Positions 1 to 11,010 of a stretch of DNA of 64,000 bases are shown here, piece by piece. A model generated the notes under the pieces. The model searched no databases and had not been told where the DNA came from. It saw only the letters and a program-made list of their open reading frames with translations. The translations under genes and the position numbers were made by a program. This DNA comes from Eustoma russellianum (Eukaryota > Streptophyta > Magnoliopsida > Gentianales > Gentianaceae). How positions within the stretch are numbered: position 1 is the first letter of the stretch; each line of letters begins with the position of its first letter. The stretch lies in assembly GCA_036186865.1 (NCBI GenBank), contig AP025046.1, forward strand, positions 30,818,404 to 30,882,403, in the 5' to 3' direction.

Positions 1-1120
1 TTGATAAAGTTCGAACAAGGGTAAGTGGATGGAGAGCAAGAACATTCTCTCCAGCGGCAAAGAGCATTCTGGTACAAAGTGCAGATGCACACATACGCTA
101 TGCAAACCGTACAACTACTCAGTTGCCTGATTGATGAAATTGAAAAACTTTCAAGAAGCTTTCTTTGGGGAGAGACAGGGGGTAATCGACGACTACATTG
201 GTGCTCTTGGCACAACATCTGTCAATCGAAACTCTATGGTGGATTGGGCATTAAAAGACTTCGTGATATGAATGTTGCTATGTTGACAAAGTTGGGATGA
301 CAATTACTAAAAGGAACATATATTCTATGGGTCCAGATACTTACTCACAAATATGGTAACATACTTCAGGAGCATACTTCACAAACATCTTCTTTCCTAT
401 GGCGACATATTAAGAGCACATTTCCATTGCTACGGGCTGGATTGGAGACGACGAACACAATTGACGATGGCATGGGTGGTAATCTATGTTGGAATGGGAC
501 GATATCTGGGAAAATTTTCGGTGGCTAATGCATATAAAAGCTTGATAGTTGGCTCATTGTCGTATAATATTTGTTGGAAACATCTTTGTACTTTGAAGAG
601 ACCACCATGTCTTAACCTTTTTCTTTGGAAATTTTGTCACAATGGATTACCAACAGCCGACACCCTACATATGAGACATTTAACTGCAGAAGCTTTGTGT
701 ATACTCTGTGGCCATTGCTTGGAAGATACCATGCATGTTCTAAGAGATTGTTCTTGGGCAAAAAGTATTTGGAATCGGTTAATATGTAATGGAGTCTCGT
801 CGCTGTTTTTTCAACTGATGCACCCACAGGAGTGGACCTTCATGGACATTCAAGCTACACGACAACATTCTTCTAATAGCATTGATTAGCGTTATGTTTT
901 TCGGGAAACCGTGGTTAGTATATGGTATTGTCGTAACCAAGTTACGCATGGTCGCATCTCCAAAATGCCAGCTCCAGTTTATGTTCATAATGAGATACTA
1001 AAAAGAGCTAGCCTATTAGACTATGTACATAGAGATATATGTGATAATGTAGAGGATACTTATTATGTTAGTTGAACTCGTATTTTTCTTAATATATTTC
1101 AATAAAGTTCCAATTTCCTC
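1..1120 (+). mobile_element. L1-type LINE, 3' portion (LINE-E), cut by the window start
   Basis: This is the 3' end of a non-LTR retrotransposon. It contains the stretch downstream of the reverse transcriptase core, then the reverse-transcriptase zinc-binding domain (zf-RVT), then a short tail. A polyadenylation-like AATAAA lies at 1101-1106. The reading frame shifts several times, so the copy is dead. Its tail lacks the terminal motif shared by LINE-A to LINE-D, so it belongs to a different LINE family. The 5' part lies outside the window. Confidence 0.8.
3..1075 (+). pseudogene. LINE ORF2 remnant: post-RT region and zf-RVT
   Basis: Frames 25-300 and 353-889 together match the C-terminal part of a plant LINE ORF2. 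The first holds the conserved post-RT block (SFLWG, then GGLGIKRLRDMN and LTKLG). The second holds zf-RVT: a WK..C segment, LFLWKFCHNGLPT, and a metal-binding cluster with C-ILC-H spacing followed by H-x3-DC. The frame shifts near 95-105, is lost around 300-350, and changes again after 889 before a final stop at 1073-1075. No RNase H domain is visible, unlike LINE-A to LINE-D. No function is expected. Confidence 0.75.
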
Positions 1121-2876
1121 CAAAAAGATGTTTACTTTTCTCTAATTCTATGACCACAACACATGAACCATTTTTACGTTGAACATAAAAAAACTTCAAG
1201 TGGATGTCATCTCTTCTAAGTCAAGCAGGCATTGACGAAACCTCGAATGGAGATCAGCTCTTCAAAGTCATACATGTGTTTTGATGAAACTCCAAATATA
1301 GGTTATATCTTGAAGGGCAAGCAAGGTTTGTCAAACCTCAAGTGGATGTCATCTAGGGCTCAAGCAGAAGTTAGCTCTGTTAGACTGTAACACATGTACA
1401 AATGCTATTAGAGGGGAATGAATAGTGTGTTGAGAAAAAGGGTTTGAGTGATGACAAAAGCATGATTTAAATGTTACGTACTTAGAAATGCATGAATAAA
1501 TTTTACTTGACATATTTATGTGATAAAAGGGCTTTACATGTTTATATATAATGTTGCTGTACTAAAAAGCCATGAAGCGTTAAAGCTTACATCATATGTC
1601 AAACATTTGTTGTCTTTATACTATTTTCAGGTGCCAAAATTAATGAACTAAACTAGTTCATTAAGTGAAGTGCTTAAGTTAATGAACTAACTAGTTCATT
1701 AAATGAAGACATATTTGGAAAGAGTTATATGACAACAAATTTGAAATGGAAAGTCTCCTCATCCCATTCATTTCACACGCCATTTACATATATAACATAT
1801 ATATATATCCATATTTTTTTAAAAGGCACTATATACTTATATTCTGACGTACCACCAACACGTTACATATATTATAAACATACGACGAAGTCACACCACT
1901 ATACACTTCATATTTATGATTATATTCAGGTCTTATTTCATATGTTATAAGTCACAGTGACATCAAAGTTATAATGACATGTTACAATGTCATAAACCGA
2001 AAATTGACGTATCGGGTGACTACTGAAACTTCACCGACATGTCACATACTTGTCATACAAAGATGGCCAGCCTATATACATCAAAATTACTCACAAATTT
2101 CGTGATCCACATGTTACAATCAGCCACAAAGTCATACCATGTTGGCACACACAAATCACCCACAATTTAGCCTAGAATTGTGGATAATTCAGACTTAAGC
2201 CTATTTTGTCACATGGGACGTTTTATACTCAGCAATTGGAGCTGAATATACACCTCATTTTATGTATATTATGTGTGACATAATATATATTACATGTGTA
2301 AGAAGTTTGAAAATAATCGGAGAAAAATCGCGTAATCGACGAAAGTCGAAAATTCGGTTTTCTACGAACATACACACATGGAACTTTTTGGCATAGAAGT
2401 AACATGTATCTAGACACTTTTTACACATTCAAGACATGTTAAAGTGTTCCAGAAAATTCAAAATAAGGGTGATTATAATTTACCATATATGTGTGAATAT
2501 TGTGTATTATTTGACAAAGCTTGCCAAAAAGAAAATTTCAGCACATGTGCAGTCTCCTTTACACGCCATTTCAGCCATGTTGGAGCCAAGGTGGAGCTTA
2601 TTTGGTATTACAATTGGTGGAGGACATGCCACACAAGATTGGTGACATTGAAGAGGGCAACACGTATGGAAAGAATTCAAAAGAAACACATGCTGAAAAT
2701 TTCAGCACATATTTTGTGTTATGGCCGAGTTTTACATAATATTTGTCTTCAATTGTCTTCCAAAATTGAAGGGGATTAAATTGTGATTATATGGTAATTA
2801 TTCATCTTGATTTTGAGCACATGTCTCAGATTTTTTTTGAAGAATTTACATCTCATTTAAAGAGTGCCAAGGTGGA
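1121..2876. other. Unassigned AT-rich intergenic stretch
   Basis: No coding region is recognisable and the open frames are short with no familiar motif. A phrase, CAAGTGGATGTCATCT, occurs twice (about 1197 and 1338). AAAATTTCAGCACAT also occurs twice (about 2534 and 2693). These suggest old local duplication or decayed transposon sequence. The stretch ends at the target duplication of the gypsy element to its right. Confidence 0.5.
1642..1700. repeat. Twin short palindromes
   Basis: AATGAACTA-AAC-TAGTTCATT (1642-1662) and AATGAACTA-AC-TAGTTCATT (1681-1700) are two near-identical inverted repeats with 9-base arms. They are followed by similar sequence, TAAGTGAAG and AAATGAAG, so the unit is a tandem duplication of a palindrome. 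The role is unknown; it could be a relic of a transposon end or a dimeric binding site. Confidence 0.6.
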
Positions 2877-2881
2877 TTAGT
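2877..2881. repeat. Target site duplication of Gypsy-1, left (TTAGT)
   Basis: The five bases TTAGT directly precede the TG of the left LTR. The same five bases follow the CA of the right LTR at 11979-11983. A matching 5 bp duplication is the usual signature of LTR-retrotransposon integration and fixes both outer edges. Confidence 0.85.
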
Positions 2882-3633
2882 TGTAGCGCACCGGCCCGAT
2901 ACTGGTATCGGAACTAGTGCACCAGCCGTAGTCTACTACGAGGACTACGAAGCATCAAAGCAGATCAAGCACACGTCATTCATGACGTAAGATAAATCAT
3001 CAGAAATGTCGTAAAATTTAAAACTTCACTAACATCAATGTAACCAAAGAAAATACATCGGAAATAAAAAGTATTCGATTAACAGTTTATCATATCCTCC
3101 ATTATAAGATAACAAACATCAAGTCTTCCAACTTAGAAGAGAGTGATCAGAAATCTATCTACTTCAATGACCATCATTCCACTGAGCCCACTCGCCACAG
3201 TCTTCTATAAATATCATTTCGTATCTGGCTCACCTGAAAAGAAGATGGAGTATCTGTTCTTAGCGAAAACATCGCGAGCAAGTAACTAGTTTATACACCT
3301 TACGGGATCACACACGATGAGTCACCAGTGTATAAGCCATTGCCCAAAATAAGGTGCTCGGATTAGCAAATAGCATCCTTATAACAGTTCATGAATACAA
3401 ATAAATCATATAAATGATATGCGAATACGAGAACAAACATGAATTAAAATAACATACTATATAAACAGAACATACGCTAGTCACATGTTTTGCATGTCAA
3501 ATCTTCTGCTTCGTGAGGCATGATGCATGTACACTTTTAAAACAACATACAGAACCCAGGCATATGACTTCTTTCGTAAATATGCTATGCGTGTCATTTC
3601 ACAAAACTTTTCATATTCTTTGCGTAGCAGAAC

Positions 3634-3886
3634 TTTATACCCTGTGAGTGATCAGTCCACAACAAACATAACTATACCCCGTGCTGAAAAGTCCACGGCT
3701 CCATCAGATATAACTTAATACCCCGTGCTGAAAGGTCTGTGGCCCCATTACATATATCTTATATCCGTGCTGATAGGTCCACGGTCCCATAAAATACTTT
3801 ATACCCTGCTGTTGATTCACAGGTCACGCTTTTATACCCTGCTTTTGCAGGCGTGACTTTTATACCCTGCGATCAACCAGCAGCCA
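3634..3886. repeat. Tandem TATACCC hairpin array in the Gypsy-1 3' LTR
   Basis: About seven irregular units each begin TATACCC(C/T)G and carry short complementary arms. Examples are CCGTG..CACGG around the loop CTGAAAAGTC, and CCTGC-TTTT-GCAGG. The same array is in the right LTR at 10062-10312, so it was present when the element inserted. Confidence 0.6.
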
Positions 3887-4227
3887 TAGTTTGCTTTTCG
3901 AAAACTTTAGTCTTCTCTTGTAAACATATGTTCTTTCGCAAAGCAATTCTCATGTCAAAATGCAAAGTGTTCATGTCATGATGCAGGATGCTCATGCAAC
4001 TTCATATCAAACATGTAAACATACACACACATCTTATATATCAAGTACATGATCTTGTATCTGAGACACTTCACGCTCGTACCTTTCTATGTCCGTTCGT
4101 ATCACCAACTTACTTTGGATCCAATCTTATCCTTACTTAATCACACTTAACATTACTTCCTCAAGTATACCTCAAATACCCTTGTATTTTATTATCAAAG
4201 GAAGAGAATTAAGTTATCACATATACA

Positions 4228-4575
4228 TGGGGTGCCTAACGGGTCAAGGAGACTTCCAGTACACTTGGAACGCCTACTTGAGGCGCCTAAAGTGACATAT
4301 GGCGCATATACAAGGCGTTTGAAGTGTTTCGGAATGTGCTGGTATACATCAAACGCCTACATGAAGCACCTTATGTGACATCAAACACCTTCAGAGGTGT
4401 TCGAAGTGTTCTGGAATGTGCTGTGACACATCGAACGCCTACATGAAGCGCCTTATGTGACATGAAGCGCCTAATGTAGGTGTTCGAAGTGTTCTGGAAT
4501 GCACTAAGACACATTGAACGCCTACTTTAGGCGCCTAATGTGACATGAAGCGCATAAAGTATGTGTTCAAAGTGT
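4228..4575. repeat. Tandem GGCGCC-motif array in the Gypsy-1 3' LTR
   Basis: Units of about 60-70 bp repeat the phrases ACGCCTAC, GCGCCT(A/T)A, TGTGACAT and GTGTTCGAAGTGTTCTG. The GGCGCC and AGGCG..CGCCT elements are self-complementary. The matching array is at 10655-11010 in the right LTR. Confidence 0.6.
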
Positions 4576-4796
4576 TCTGACTGTTCCAGAACTGCAATTT
4601 TCTGCAGTAACTTCTCTCTCTCATCTTCCTCCTTCACCCCTTCCATGTTAAACTCTTCAAGATCAATCTTACCATCTAGATTCATCATGCTTAACACACA
4701 ACTAACATGAGTTGATTAACAAACGTGTAAAATAATATCCACTCTAAATCTTCTATCACCCACAACTTTCAATATATATCTTCAAACCTTTCCAAC

Positions 4797-5800
4797 GGGA
4801 ACTTAGCTTGCCTTTCACTCCAAATCTCATAATGCCCTTCGTAGGCGATATCCTCAGGTAAACCTTTTCCCCAACGTTAAACTCTAATGGTCTCCGCTTG
4901 GAATCTAGCCAACTTTTGTTGTGGTCTTGAGCCGTTTGAGTCTATCTCGGATGATTTTCATCTTTTCTAACGTTTTCTTGAGTAACTCAGGTCCAGTGAT
5001 GGTTCTCACGCCGACTTCATCCCAATAAACCGAGGACCTACATTTCCTTCCATACAAACCTTTAAAAAGAGCCATATCAATTGCACTGTGGTAACTATTA
5101 TTAAAAGAGAATTCCATTAGCTTTACCATTCCATCCTAGATCCCTTTGAAATCCAAAACACAAGCCCTTAATATATCTTCTAGAGTCTGAATGGTCCGCT
5201 CTGACCGTCCATCGGTTTGGGGATGATATGCTGTACTCAATCTTAATTCTGTACCTATGGCTTTCTGGAATGTTGTCCAGAACTTAGAAGTAAATTGTGG
5301 ATCCCGATCGGACACTGTACTTACTGGAACACCGTACAAGCTAACAATATTCTCCATATATAGATTCACTAACTTGTAAAGAGACAATTCACTTGAGATG
5401 GGTAGGAAATGTGCAGACTTGGTTAAACGATCCACAATGACCAAAATCATGTCATATCCACTTCTTATCTTTGGTAAACCAGCTATAAAATCCATCGTGA
5501 CATGTTCCCATTTCCATTTCGGAATTTCCAATGGCATTAACAATCCACAAGGCCGCTGGTGTTCCGCCTTGACTTGTTGACAAAGTAACCGCAATATGTC
5601 TTTTCATTCCGAACCACCAATAATATTGTTTGAGGTCTCTGTACATCTTGGTGCTACCAGGATGTATTGATAGCCTTGAGCTGTGAGCTTCTTGCAAAAT
5701 TTCCCTTCCAAGTTCATCAACACCAGGTACACAGAATCTTCCTCTGAACCATAGGCTCCCGTCCTCTTTGATCTGAAATCCTTCAACCTGATCATGTTTC
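4797..5800 (-). pseudogene. Gypsy-1 integrase, 3' truncated
   Basis: The frames show the N-terminal zinc-binding region (EAHSSRLSIHPG, then a broken segment before CQQVKAEHQRP) and the catalytic core. The three acidic residues are visible: D in TMDFIAGLP, D in SDRDPQFTSKFW, and E in SERTIQTLEDIL. The frame breaks near 5600 and near 5130. The C-terminal GPY-type region starts (VYLRISPTKG) and is cut at 4797, where it joins LTR sequence directly. Integrase would insert the cDNA into chromosomes; this copy cannot. Confidence 0.85.
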
Positions 5801-6345
5801 ATCCTTTTGTTATCTCACTTAGGGTCTTATCATTCTTCTGAGCCTCTTTTACCCGGTCAATCAAACTCGGTGTGATGGTCAATGTTGTCAAAACATTCAC
5901 CGTGGACTCCACCAAATCCAAACCAAATTCCTCTATTTCTCTTTCCAATGGTGATTGCCGTGCATGGCTGGATTTCTTGCATAAAGCATCTGCTACTTTG
6001 TTAGCCTTTCCCAGGTGGTAATGAATGGTTAAATCATAATCTTTCAGCAATTCCAACCATCTCCGCTGCCTCATGTTTAATTCTTTCTGAGAGAATAAAT
6101 ACTGTAAACTCTTATGATCCGTGAATACCACGCACTTTTCTCCATATAAATAATGCCGCCAGATCTTCAAGGCAAACACAACTGCTGCAAGTTTGAGGTC
6201 GTGCGTCAGATAGTTTTATTCATAAGGCTTTAGCTGCCTTGATGCATATGCAATGACTCGTTCTTGTTGCATCAAAACACAACCTAAAAGTAAGGTATTA
6301 GTCTAAACTTGTTTGGTAAACAAAATCATAACCTTATGCTACAAT
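5799..6345 (-). pseudogene. Gypsy-1 RNase H and linker to integrase
   Basis: The RNase H part is recognisable by [39 protein letters not shown] and [12 protein letters not shown], typical of gypsy elements. The domain degrades the RNA strand during reverse transcription. It is separated from the RT frame by stops and by the 70 bp insertion at 6284-6353. It ends at a stop near 5799, after which the integrase frame overlaps slightly in another frame. Confidence 0.8.
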
Positions 6346-6353
6346 TTATGTAC
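6284..6353 (-). other. 70 bp GT..AG intron-like insertion in RNase H coding sequence
   Basis: On the minus strand the segment begins GTACAT and ends CTTACTTTTAG. It is AT-rich and has ACTAAT, a good plant branch-point match, about 15 bases before the AG. Removing it rejoins the conserved NGLG..CVLM block in frame. The flanks share TTTAGGT on both sides, so it may equally be a small insertion with a 7 bp target duplication. Whether it is spliced cannot be told from sequence. Confidence 0.55.
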
Positions 6354-7440
6354 CTAAACCATTCTTCGATACGTCGCTGTAAATCACAAGGCCATCAGTT
6401 CCGGAGGGTTGAGCTAACACTAGAGCTATGGTTAATCTCTTCTTAAGCTCCGTGAAACTTTTCTCACATTCTACCGTCCACTCAAACTTAGGCTTCTTTT
6501 GAGTAAGGCGACTGAGAGGTATGACTATCCTTGAGAATCGCTCGACAAACTTTTTGTAATAACCTTCTAGACCCAAGAAACTTCGCACTTTGGTGACATT
6601 AGTAGGTCTAGGACACTTCGTGATGGCTTCCACCTTCTTCGGATATACAGCAACCCCCTCCTCTGATATCACGTGACCTATAAATGCCACACTTCTTAGC
6701 CAAAACTCACACTTGCTAAACTTAGCGTATAGTTGTTTCTGCCTCAAAATGCTTAGAACGGTTCTTAGCAGCTCAACGTGAGTTTGCTCGTCAGGAGAGT
6801 ATACCAGAATGTCATTAATGAATACCACACCAAACTTGTCCAACTCTTCTCAAAAGACGGTATTCATAAGATCCATAAAGGCTGCAGGGGCGTTAGTCAA
6901 ACCAAAGGGCATCACTAAGAACTCATAATGGTCATATCTCGTGCAAAAGGCTATCTTTGCGATGTCCTCATCCTTCACTCGTAGCTGGTGGTATCCTGAT
7001 CTGAGATCAATATTAGAGAAGATCTTGGCTCCCTTGAGCTGGTCAAACAAATCCTCAATTCGTGGAAGGGGATACTTATTCTTGATGGTAATTTTATTCA
7101 ACTCTCGATAGTTGGTACAAAGTCTCATGCTACCATCTTTCTTCTTCACAAACAAAACGGGTGCTCCACAAGGTGATACACTAGGGCAAATAAACTTTTT
7201 GTCCAATAATTCCTGAAGTTGGCCTGTCAGCTCTCTCAATTTCACCAGAGCCATTCTATAAGGGGCTTTAGAGATGGGTTCGGCTCCCGGAATCAAATTT
7301 ATCTCGAACTCGACTTCTCTTGGAGGCGGCACTCCTGGCGATTCCTCTGGAAACACATCAAGAAACTCATTAACCACTGGAATTTGTTCAATAGATGGTA
7401 CTTCCTAAGTGACATCCATTGCATACAATAGGAATCCCTC
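6346..7440 (-). pseudogene. Gypsy-1 reverse transcriptase
   Basis: RT blocks appear in order: [56 protein letters not shown], the catalytic block, then [15 protein letters not shown] and [12 protein letters not shown]. The catalytic motif, normally [YF]-I-D-D, reads F-I-N-D, a change expected to abolish polymerase activity. A TGA interrupts the frame at 6850-6852 just before this block, and a TAG lies near 7405 upstream of VPSIEQIP. Both look like C-to-T changes. A final stop near 6346 borders the intron-like insertion. Confidence 0.88.
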
Positions 7441-7506
7441 GACACCTTTCCTTAAGGCTTTGAAAGCTTGAGCAACCGACATATACATCTTCTTGGGAAC
7501 TTTCTT

Positions 7507-7950
7507 TCATTCCGCATCTCCTTGAAACTTTACCTCTTCCATCTTAGCACTCTTGACTGTCACTTGCTTCAATCGACAATCAATGTTGGCGTGATACTTG
7601 GCCAACCAGTCCATTCCTAATATAACGTCAAAGTCATACATCTGAATAGGGATTAATGTAGCGGAGAACGTTTGTCCTTCAAACTCTAACTCGTAATCTC
7701 GGTATTGCTGGTACGAAACCATAATTTGATCTACAGCCGCTTGAACACGGTACGGATTTCTAACCACTCAGGCAGATTACCAAGGTGCTTAGTGAATCTC
7801 TTTGCTATAAAGGAGTGGCTTGCGCCGCTATCGAAAAGCACGTTGGCAGGTATCTTATTTACTAAAACCGCACCTAAGATCATATCAAGTTTCACACGGG
7901 AAGTTAAGCAGTAAATACTTAATTCAATAAGGATTTAAACTTAATTTAAT
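7507..7950 (-). pseudogene. Gypsy-1 aspartic protease
   Basis: The aspartic protease signature FDSGASHSF lies around 7830, in a different frame from the C-terminal part. The C-terminal part, 7507-7767, has DVILGMDWL and HANIDC, the usual end of gypsy proteases. The domain would cleave the gag-pol precursor. The frame is broken between the two halves and a TGA closes it at 7507-7509. Confidence 0.75.
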
Positions 7951-8080
7951 TGGTACTTGCTACTACATCGGTAGCCTCCTACACATTAGTGTCTGTCTTG
8001 AGATGTACACAGGCATTTTCTCGTGGCTTCACCCTTGGCTGCTGAGCCGCTTCTCCCGGAGTATTTTTCTTCATCTCCGG

Positions 8081-9031
8081 TCAGTCCCTAATGATATGGC
8101 CCACCTGTCCACACCGGTAAAACGCTCCCGCAAGCTTTCTACATTCACCGACATGATTCCTATTGCAGTGTGGGCAAGCTCCCACAGCCTGTTGAACCAC
8201 TGGATTTTGCACTCGAGGTTTTTGAAAATTCCCGACTGGACCTCTCTTCGGAATCTTGACCCAACGTCCAGGTCTACCACCAACTCTAACCTCCTCTCTT
8301 GGCCTCTTGCCTCTATCAGACAACCCCTCACTGGCTGCTCTTGCCGTCACCCTGTGAAAGTCACTCTCAACACGGAAACACGCATCCAACATGTCTTCAT
8401 AAGTTTTCATTCCCGCATTCACTAGTGCCGACTGTATCCTTGAGTCCAAACCCCTCTCGAACTTCATCATCTTAAGGCGATTATCAAACATAATCGCAGG
8501 GGCAAAATTGCCCAAAGCGTGGAAATGATCCGCATACTCCAACACCGTCATCTTTCCCTGCTCCAATTTGTCAAATGCCCTTATCTTGTCCAATGTCGCA
8601 GTCTCTGGCACGTAGTACTTCAGAAAAACATTACCGAACTGTACCCATGAGATTGGTGGGGTCATTCTCAACACCATTCCAGCCCACCATTCGTCAGCTT
8701 TGCCACATAGAAGGGGTGTGGCCACATCTACCTTTATCTCTTCAGGCACTTGCACTAACCGGAAACATTTCTCCACTTCAACCAACCAATGTTGAGCCTC
8801 CTCAAGATCAGTATATCCTCCAAACTCCAGAACTCTCATCTTCCTCATCTCTCCATAGAAGAACCGAATATTATGTTGCGATGGTGGAGGAAGCGGAGGC
8901 TGCTGCTGCTGAGCAAACCCTCATGCAATCACCGTTAGTGCATCAGTGAGCACCTGGGGTAAAACCATTTGTGGTAGCTGGTTCTCCTGTCCGTTGTCAG
9001 AGTTTCCTATGTTATCTCTTCTTGGAGGCAT
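8081..9031 (-). pseudogene. Gypsy-1 gag
   Basis: The start is the ATG at 9029-9031 (MPPRR...), 265 bp inside the primer-binding site. The reading frame is continuous to 8081 except for one TGA near 8923. The capsid-like region contains HWLVEVEKCF, LLCGKADEWW and FLKYYVPETA, typical of plant gypsy gag. A nucleic-acid-binding C-rich region follows (CPHCNRNHVGEC), then a zinc knuckle in which the first Cys is Phe (FYRCGQVGHI) and the last is a stop at 8081. Gag forms the particle that packages element RNA; this one is inactive. Confidence 0.85.
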
Positions 9032-9295
9032 TTTCTCTGAAAGGTCAGTGTTCCATTAGCAATCAGTTGATACAAGATGTTACTGAAAGATTGAATGCGT
9101 ATGAATGGGTGGGCTATGAAATAAAATATTAATACAAAATTAGATGATAAACGCGCTCGCACACACCCAACCCTGATCATACTTAAACTCCAGAGAAATC
9201 AGCACTTATATCTAAGGATCAAACTTAAGGAAAAATCACATCTTAAATTGGTAAAGGATCATGAACCTATGTTTCTGAGATAGATCTGAAGCCTA

Positions 9296-9308
9296 GGCTA
9301 TGATACCA
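9296..9308 (-). promoter_or_regulatory. Primer-binding site of Gypsy-1 (initiator-Met tRNA)
   Basis: Two bases inside the 5' LTR the minus strand reads TGGTATCATAGCC. It is complementary to the 3' end of initiator methionine tRNA except for one base (T where G is usual, as seen in Gypsy-2). This fixes the element's orientation and the inner edge of the LTR. Confidence 0.9.
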
Positions 9309-10061
9309 CCTGTAGCGCCCCAGCCCGATACTGGTATCAGAACCAGCCGCCGTAGTCTACTACAAGGACTACGAAGCGTCAAAGCAGATCAAGCACACGT
9401 CATTCATGACATAAGATAAATCAGCAGAAACGTCGTAAAATTTAAAACTTCACTAACATCAATGTAACCAAAGGAAATGCAGCGAAAATAAAACGTATTC
9501 GATTAACAGTCTATCATATCCTCCATTACAAGATGACAAACATCAAGTCTTCCAACTTAAAAGAGAGTGATCAGAAATCTATCTACTTCAATGACCATCA
9601 TCCCACTGAGCCCACTCGCCACTGTCTTCTATAAATATCATTTCGTACTCTGGCTCACCTGAAAAGAAGATGGAGTATCTGTTCTTAGTGAAAACATCGG
9701 CACCAAGTAACTCGTCTATACACCTTACGGGATCACACATGACGAGTCACCACTGTATAAGACATTGCCCAAAATAAGGTGCTCGGGTTAGCAAATAGCA
9801 TCTTTATAACAATTCATCAATACAAATAAATCATATAAATGATATGCGAATATGAGAACAAACATGAACTAAAATAACATACTATGTAAATAGAACATAC
9901 GCTAGTCACATTTCTTGCATGTCAACTCTTATGCTTTGTGAGGCATGATGCATGTACACCTTTAAAACCACATACAGAATCCATGCATATGACTTTTTTT
10001 CGTAAATATGCTATGCGTGTCATTTCACAAAACTTTTCGTATTCTTCGCATAGCAGAACTT

Positions 10062-10312
10062 TATACCCTGTGGGTGATCAGTCCACAGAAAACAGAACTT
10101 TATACCCTGTGCTGAAAGGTCCATGTCCCCATCACATATAACTTTATACCCCGTGCTGAAAGGTCCGCGGCCCCATTACATGTATCTTATATCCGTTCTG
10201 ATAGATCCTCGGTCCCATAAAATACTTTATACCCTGCTGTTGATTCACATGTCACGCTTTTACACCATGCTTTCGTAGGCGTGACTTTTATACCCTGCGA
10301 TCAACCAACAGC
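10062..10312. repeat. Tandem TATACCC hairpin array in the Gypsy-1 5' LTR
   Basis: This is the counterpart of 3634-3886. One unit here has CTGTGG..CCACAG arms where the left copy is degraded (CTGTGA..CCACAA). It lies about 0.75-1.0 kb from the U5 edge of the LTR. Confidence 0.6.
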
Positions 10313-10654
10313 CATAGTTTGCTTTTTGAAAACTTTAATTTTCTCTTATAAACACATGTTCTTTCGCAAAGCAATTCTCATGTCAAAATGCAAAGTGTTC
10401 ATGTCATGATGCAGGATGCTCATGCAACTTCATATCAAACATGTAAACATACACACACATCTTATATATCAAGTACATGATCTTGTATCTCAGACACTCC
10501 ACGCTCGTACCTTTCTAAATCCGTTCGTATTACCAACTTACTTTGAATCCAATCTTATCCTTACTTAATCACACTTAACATTGCTTCCTCAAGTACACCT
10601 CAAATACCCTTGTATTTGATGATCAAAAGGAAGAGAATAAAGTTATCACACATA

Positions 10655-11010
10655 CATAGGGCGCCTAATGGGTCAAGGAGACTTCCAGTACACTTGGAAC
10701 GCCTACTTGAGGCGCCTAAAGTGACATAGGACACCTATACTAGGCGTTCGATGTGTTCTGGATTGTGTTGGTATACATCGAACGCCTGCATGAAGCGCCT
10801 TATGTGACATCAAACACCTTCAGAGGTGTTCGAAGTGTTCTGGAATGTGCTGTGACACATCGAACGCCTACATGAAGCACCTTATGTGACATGAAGCGCC
10901 TAATGTAGGTGTTCGAAGTATTCTGGAATGCATTGGGACACAATTGAATGCCTACTTTAGGTGCCTAATGTGACATTAAGCGCATAAAGTATGTGTTCAA
11001 AGTGTTTTGA
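10655..11010. repeat. Tandem GGCGCC-motif array in the Gypsy-1 5' LTR
   Basis: This is the counterpart of 4228-4575, with the same phrases AACGCCTAC, GCGCCTAA, TGTGACAT and GTGTTCGAAGT. It lies about 1.35-1.7 kb from the U5 edge, the same relative place as the ATCGATCG array of the solo LTR at 19442-22029. Confidence 0.6.

Larger units (their letters stand above)
2882..4796 (-). repeat. 3' LTR of Gypsy-1, truncated in U3
   Basis: It aligns from TGTAGCGC with the right LTR at 9311 and stays alignable until TTCCAAC (4796 here, 11226 there). The right copy then continues another 752 bp to its CA end, but here the sequence passes straight into integrase-coding DNA. The missing part is the U3 start. 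Differences from the right copy are mostly transitions plus a few small indels. Confidence 0.9.

Noticed and set aside
1197..1353. A possible LTR or TIR pair from the CAAGTGGATGTCATCT repeat
   Set aside because: The two copies are short, in direct orientation, only about 140 bp apart and without flanking duplications.
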